DNA of 64,000 nucleotides from Bacteroidota bacterium (GTDB lineage Bacteria > Bacteroidota > Bacteroidia > Chitinophagales > JADIYW01), in NCBI GenBank assembly GCA_963169645.1, contig CAUJCO010000008.1, forward strand, positions 62,001 through 126,000, read 5' to 3'. Below are positions 61,858 through 64,000 of this stretch, in pieces. The position numbers were made by a program, and so were the translations under genes. The stretch's first letter is position 1. The number at the start of each line of letters is the position of its first letter. Below the pieces are notes generated by a model. That model did no database searches. It was not told where the DNA came from and saw only the letters and a program-made list of their open reading frames with translations.

Positions 61858-62706
61858 TTAAAATTCAACCTCTAAAAACAAACTGCTGCTTTCTGTAGTA
61901 TCCGAAATGGCTTCTCCTTTTATAACCGTATCCGTTGCATCTTTTACAATAAAATTTAGTTTCCAATAACCGGACATTGATAAAGAAAGTTGACCGTGAT
62001 ATAAATTATCAATTGCACTAAATGTAGGCTGTACATTGTTTGGGCTGGAGTGGTTGTCCATGCTTGGCATGCGCGGGTCGAACAAGATAGTAGCATCTGT
62101 TACTGCTGGGAAAGATAGCATGCTTTCTCGTTTAAATAAGGCTACTGAAAAATCATTTATTCCAATAAATGGAACTTGTGGGTTGGCTAATGCCAAAATA
62201 TATTTTTTGCCATCATTTCCTGTAAACGATACTACTTTTTTTCGGGTATCTGTCGCTGATTTTACTGCAATAGTATCAGTTAATACAGCTGTATCTCCGT
62301 TGCGCATTACATTAACTGTTAATGTCCATTTTTCTACATCGTTTTCCGGCATTTGAAATACGATATAGCCTTTATACAGTGTATTTTTTCCGCTTACTTT
62401 TGATATATTAGATTTGGGTCCGGAATGCGACATTGAAATCATGTGCATCATTGGCATCCATGTTAAATTGGCATCTGTTATATAATTTCCGGTAGATTTA
62501 TTTTTAATTCGTAAATAAATATCATTATATCCAACTGTTAGGTTTCCGGTTTGAGTTGTATATAGTTCAATACTTGAGCTATCATTACTCATTTCTTGTA
62601 ATAAAGTAAGTCCTTCTGTTTCATCAATGGGTTTTATGGTTTCGTTTTTGCAAGCGATAGTAAATATGGATAGTATAGCAATAGCTATTAGAAAAAATTG
62701 TTTCAT
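61858..62706 (-). CDS. Methionine-rich exported lipoprotein with two YtkA/FixH-like domains
   Basis: 282 residues with lipoprotein signal (FLIAIAILSIFTIACKN). The chain has two similar beta domains (~45-150 and ~160-280), each with a strand like WKLNFIVKD or WTLTVNV. The first has MPMMHMISMSHSGPKSN, a Met/His-rich patch suited to copper binding; the second has DPRMPSMDNHSSPN in the same place. YtkA/FixH-like domains occur in copper-handling proteins. A role as copper carrier for the receptor is inferred. No promoter box is seen in the 72 bp before its start. Confidence 0.7.
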   Translation of the reverse strand: MKQFFLIAIAILSIFTIACKNETIKPIDETEGLTLLQEMSNDSSSIELYTTQTGNLTVGYNDIYLRIKNKSTGNYITDANLTWMPMMHMISMSHSGPKSNISKVSGKNTLYKGYIVFQMPENDVEKWTLTVNVMRNGDTAVLTDTIAVKSATDTRKKVVSFTGNDGKKYILALANPQVPFIGINDFSVALFKRESMLSFPAVTDATILFDPRMPSMDNHSSPNNVQPTFSAIDNLYHGQLSLSMSGYWKLNFIVKDATDTVIKGEAISDTTESSSLFLEVEF

Positions 62707-62778
62707 TTCATTTAATTTTTAAGTAAAAAATAGATAAGGATGCATCGTATTCTTTGAGAATACAAGCAGTAGAATGTA

Positions 62779-63162
62779 TTATATTAAATTAGTGAAACAA
62801 GGCGGATGGAATGTTACCATGGAGAATTGAAAAAGGTAATGATGTTTATAGTTGGCATATTTCTTATCGGAAGAAACGTTTGCCATTGCTGTGAAATTAA
62901 ATGGAGAAATTTCTTGTGAAAATAGAATAGAAACTTCTTCTGTTGTTGTTGTTTTTAAGGGTGATTTTTCGTTGTTTTCTTTTGCAACATCCGATAATTG
63001 TTTTTGTAAATGACATTTACCATTACAATCTTTTTCCGGATTGTCTTTGTTGATACACAATACATTTTTGATATAATCATAATTAATGAAATATTCTATA
63101 ATAGGTACTATTGGCCTTGCTAATAGTATCGTAGAGAATATGACAATTATGAAAAATTTCAT
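62779..63162 (-). CDS. Small exported cysteine- and histidine-containing protein
   Basis: 127 residues with a hydrophobic N-terminus (MKFFIIVIFSTILLARPI). A C-x-N-x4-C-x3-C-H block (CINKDNPEKDCNGKCHLQKQL) follows, and the tail has TFHPPCFTNLI. The cysteines could bind metal. I do not recognise the family. It precedes the lipoprotein and copper receptor on the same strand, with 72 bp to the lipoprotein. The promoter has a Crp/Fnr-like palindrome in place of a -33 box. Confidence 0.6.
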   Translation of the reverse strand: MKFFIIVIFSTILLARPIVPIIEYFINYDYIKNVLCINKDNPEKDCNGKCHLQKQLSDVAKENNEKSPLKTTTTEEVSILFSQEISPFNFTAMANVSSDKKYANYKHHYLFQFSMVTFHPPCFTNLI

Positions 63163-63166
63163 GCAT

Positions 63167-63174
63167 CAAAATTA
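63167..63174 (-). promoter_or_regulatory. -7 promoter box of the Cys-rich protein gene
   Basis: Minus strand TAATTTTG, exact TAnnTTTG, four bases before ATG 63162. No -33 TTTG at 17-23 bp; the palindrome centred at 63203.5 takes that place. Confidence 0.55.
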
Positions 63175-63195
63175 AATTCTAAAATAACTTTTTGC

Positions 63196-63211
63196 TATGA
63201 CAAATGTCATA
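63196..63211. promoter_or_regulatory. Perfect inverted repeat, Crp/Fnr-type operator candidate
   Basis: TATGACA-AA-TGTCATA, core TGAC-N4-GTCA. Its centre is 33 bp upstream of the centre of the -7 box, the same distance as in the GMC oxidoreductase promoter. Confidence 0.6.
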
Positions 63212-63344
63212 ATTTATGGCAGACTGCAAGTAATTAACAACTTAATAATACTGCGTTAGTTTTTTGTGAAGTTGTATTAAAATAGAGAATGAAGGCAATT
63301 AAATGCAAAAATTCTAAATTTTCTCAGATACATATTCAAATAAA

Positions 63345-63379
63345 AAGGAGGCTGTTTCATGTTTCGAGACAGCCTCCTT
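63345..63379 (-). terminator. Intrinsic terminator of the FocA-like gene
   Basis: 14-bp stem AAGGAGGCTGTTTC (63345-63358) with GAGACAGCCTCCTT (63366-63379), one G-T pair; T5 follows on the minus strand. Confidence 0.88.
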
Positions 63380-63413
63380 GATTGGTATTTTTAAAAATTA
63401 AAGTTGTTTCTAT

Positions 63414-64000
63414 CTACAATGTTTTTAATTGATGTTCTTTCTTATTTCTGAATGTATAGTATATTGCTATTCCGGTAAAAATGAGTCCTCCTATTATGTT
63501 TCCTACTGTTACAATTAGTTGGTTGTACAACCACCAGTCCGTAATAGATACTTGTGCTCCAAAAAGTATTCCTGCCGGAATAACAAACATGTTTACTACG
63601 GCGTGCTCATATCCTAATGCAAAAAATATAAAAATGGGAATACCGGATGCAAGTATTTTGCCAACTGTAGAATTTGATGTCATTGCCATTACTACACCCA
63701 TACAAACCATCCAGTTACAAAGAATTGCTTTTACAAATGCGATAAGCATACCAAGCGTCCCATGTTGTGCATAGCCTATTGTTTTCTTTTCTGCTACTGC
63801 AATAATCATTTGGTCTATGGCACTGGTTGTTGTAATGGTGCCGGCTTCAGATGCGGCTACCCAATACAAAATAGCATATAACAAACTACCGATAAGATTA
63901 CCTAAGAAAACTAAAGACAGGTTTTTCATCATTGTCGTGATGTTTATTTTCTTCTCAAAATAAGCCAATGGAACCAATGCAAAATTTCCTGTTACCAGTT
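63414..64000 (-). CDS. Formate/nitrite transporter family channel (5' end beyond window)
   Basis: The frame is open to the right window edge, so the start is outside; 195 residues are visible. The visible N-terminal residues LVTGNFALVPLAYFEKK match the conserved 'ELxTGN' block of FocA/NirC. Four hydrophobic helices remain, with NWMVCMGVVMAMTS and ALGYEHAVVNMFVIPAGILFG, the latter containing the central-pore histidine region (N-M-F/Y). The transported ion (formate, nitrite or hydrosulfide) cannot be told from sequence. Together with the copper genes next to it, a link to denitrification or anaerobic respiration is possible but not shown. Confidence 0.88.
   Translation of the reverse strand, partial: LVTGNFALVPLAYFEKKINITTMMKNLSLVFLGNLIGSLLYAILYWVAASEAGTITTTSAIDQMIIAVAEKKTIGYAQHGTLGMLIAFVKAILCNWMVCMGVVMAMTSNSTVGKILASGIPIFIFFALGYEHAVVNMFVIPAGILFGAQVSITDWWLYNQLIVTVGNIIGGLIFTGIAIYYTFRNKKEHQLKTL

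Overview
The window reads as a chromosomal segment of a low-GC member of the Bacteroidota, probably the Chitinophagia/Sphingobacteriia side rather than an enteric Bacteroides; that placement is inference. The evidence is the Bacteroidota-type promoter (-7 box TAnnTTTG, sometimes with TTTG about 20 bp upstream) in front of many genes, weak or absent Shine-Dalgarno sites, TonB receptors with a carboxypeptidase-like regulatory domain, a DUF1800/DUF1501 pair, a glycine-tailed RRM protein and an ftsK-lolA neighbourhood. Almost every gene is intact; only the two genes at the window edges are cut (an rRNA methyltransferase on the left, a FocA-type channel on the right).

Layout. 1-8.0 kb: RsmB-like methyltransferase, DUF985 cupin, proB and proA with a metallo-beta-lactamase-fold gene between them, lolA, ftsK. 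8.2-16.9 kb: thiolase, small barrel protein, Tat-exported GMC oxidoreductase, a 1198-residue helicase with a nuclease-like tail, RRM protein, monoacylglycerol-lipase-like hydrolase. 17-26.4 kb: EEP-fold protein, YoaK-like protein, arginine deiminase, GH36 alpha-galactosidase, TPR protein, TonB-type barrel, DUF423. 26.4-26.85 kb: an array of covarying palindromes just after clpB. 26.8-37.4 kb: clpB, holin-like protein, an acetyltransferase divergent from a glycosyltransferase, a TMTC-like membrane TPR protein, DUF4442, tRNA-Arg, ung, pyrR-pyrB, phnA. 37.5-42.6 kb: Rieske oxygenase and acyl-CoA dehydrogenase divergent around two perfect palindromes, then dnaX with an A10 slippage site giving gamma and tau forms. 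42.6-52.3 kb: CoA-binding protein, exported proteins, DUF1800/DUF1501, an octamer microsatellite before a large TonB receptor, dihaem cytochrome, tRNA-Gln. 52.5-64 kb: DEAD-box helicase, a four-gene restriction cassette, an ECF sigma/anti-sigma pair and a copper-acquisition cluster.

The most interesting system is the restriction cassette at 53.9-58.2 kb. It is a DpnII-type system (two GATC-type adenine methyltransferases and a DpnII-family nuclease) with a DUF262-DUF1524 (GmrSD/SspE-like) gene set between nuclease and second methyltransferase with almost no spacing. This suggests one operon attacking unmodified DNA through the DpnII nuclease and possibly modified phage DNA through the DUF262-DUF1524 protein. 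Also notable: the dnaX slippage site; Crp/Fnr-like palindromes lying exactly 33 bp upstream of the -7 box at two unlinked promoters (GMC oxidoreductase and a copper-cluster protein), neither of which has a -33 element; and the palindrome array downstream of clpB.
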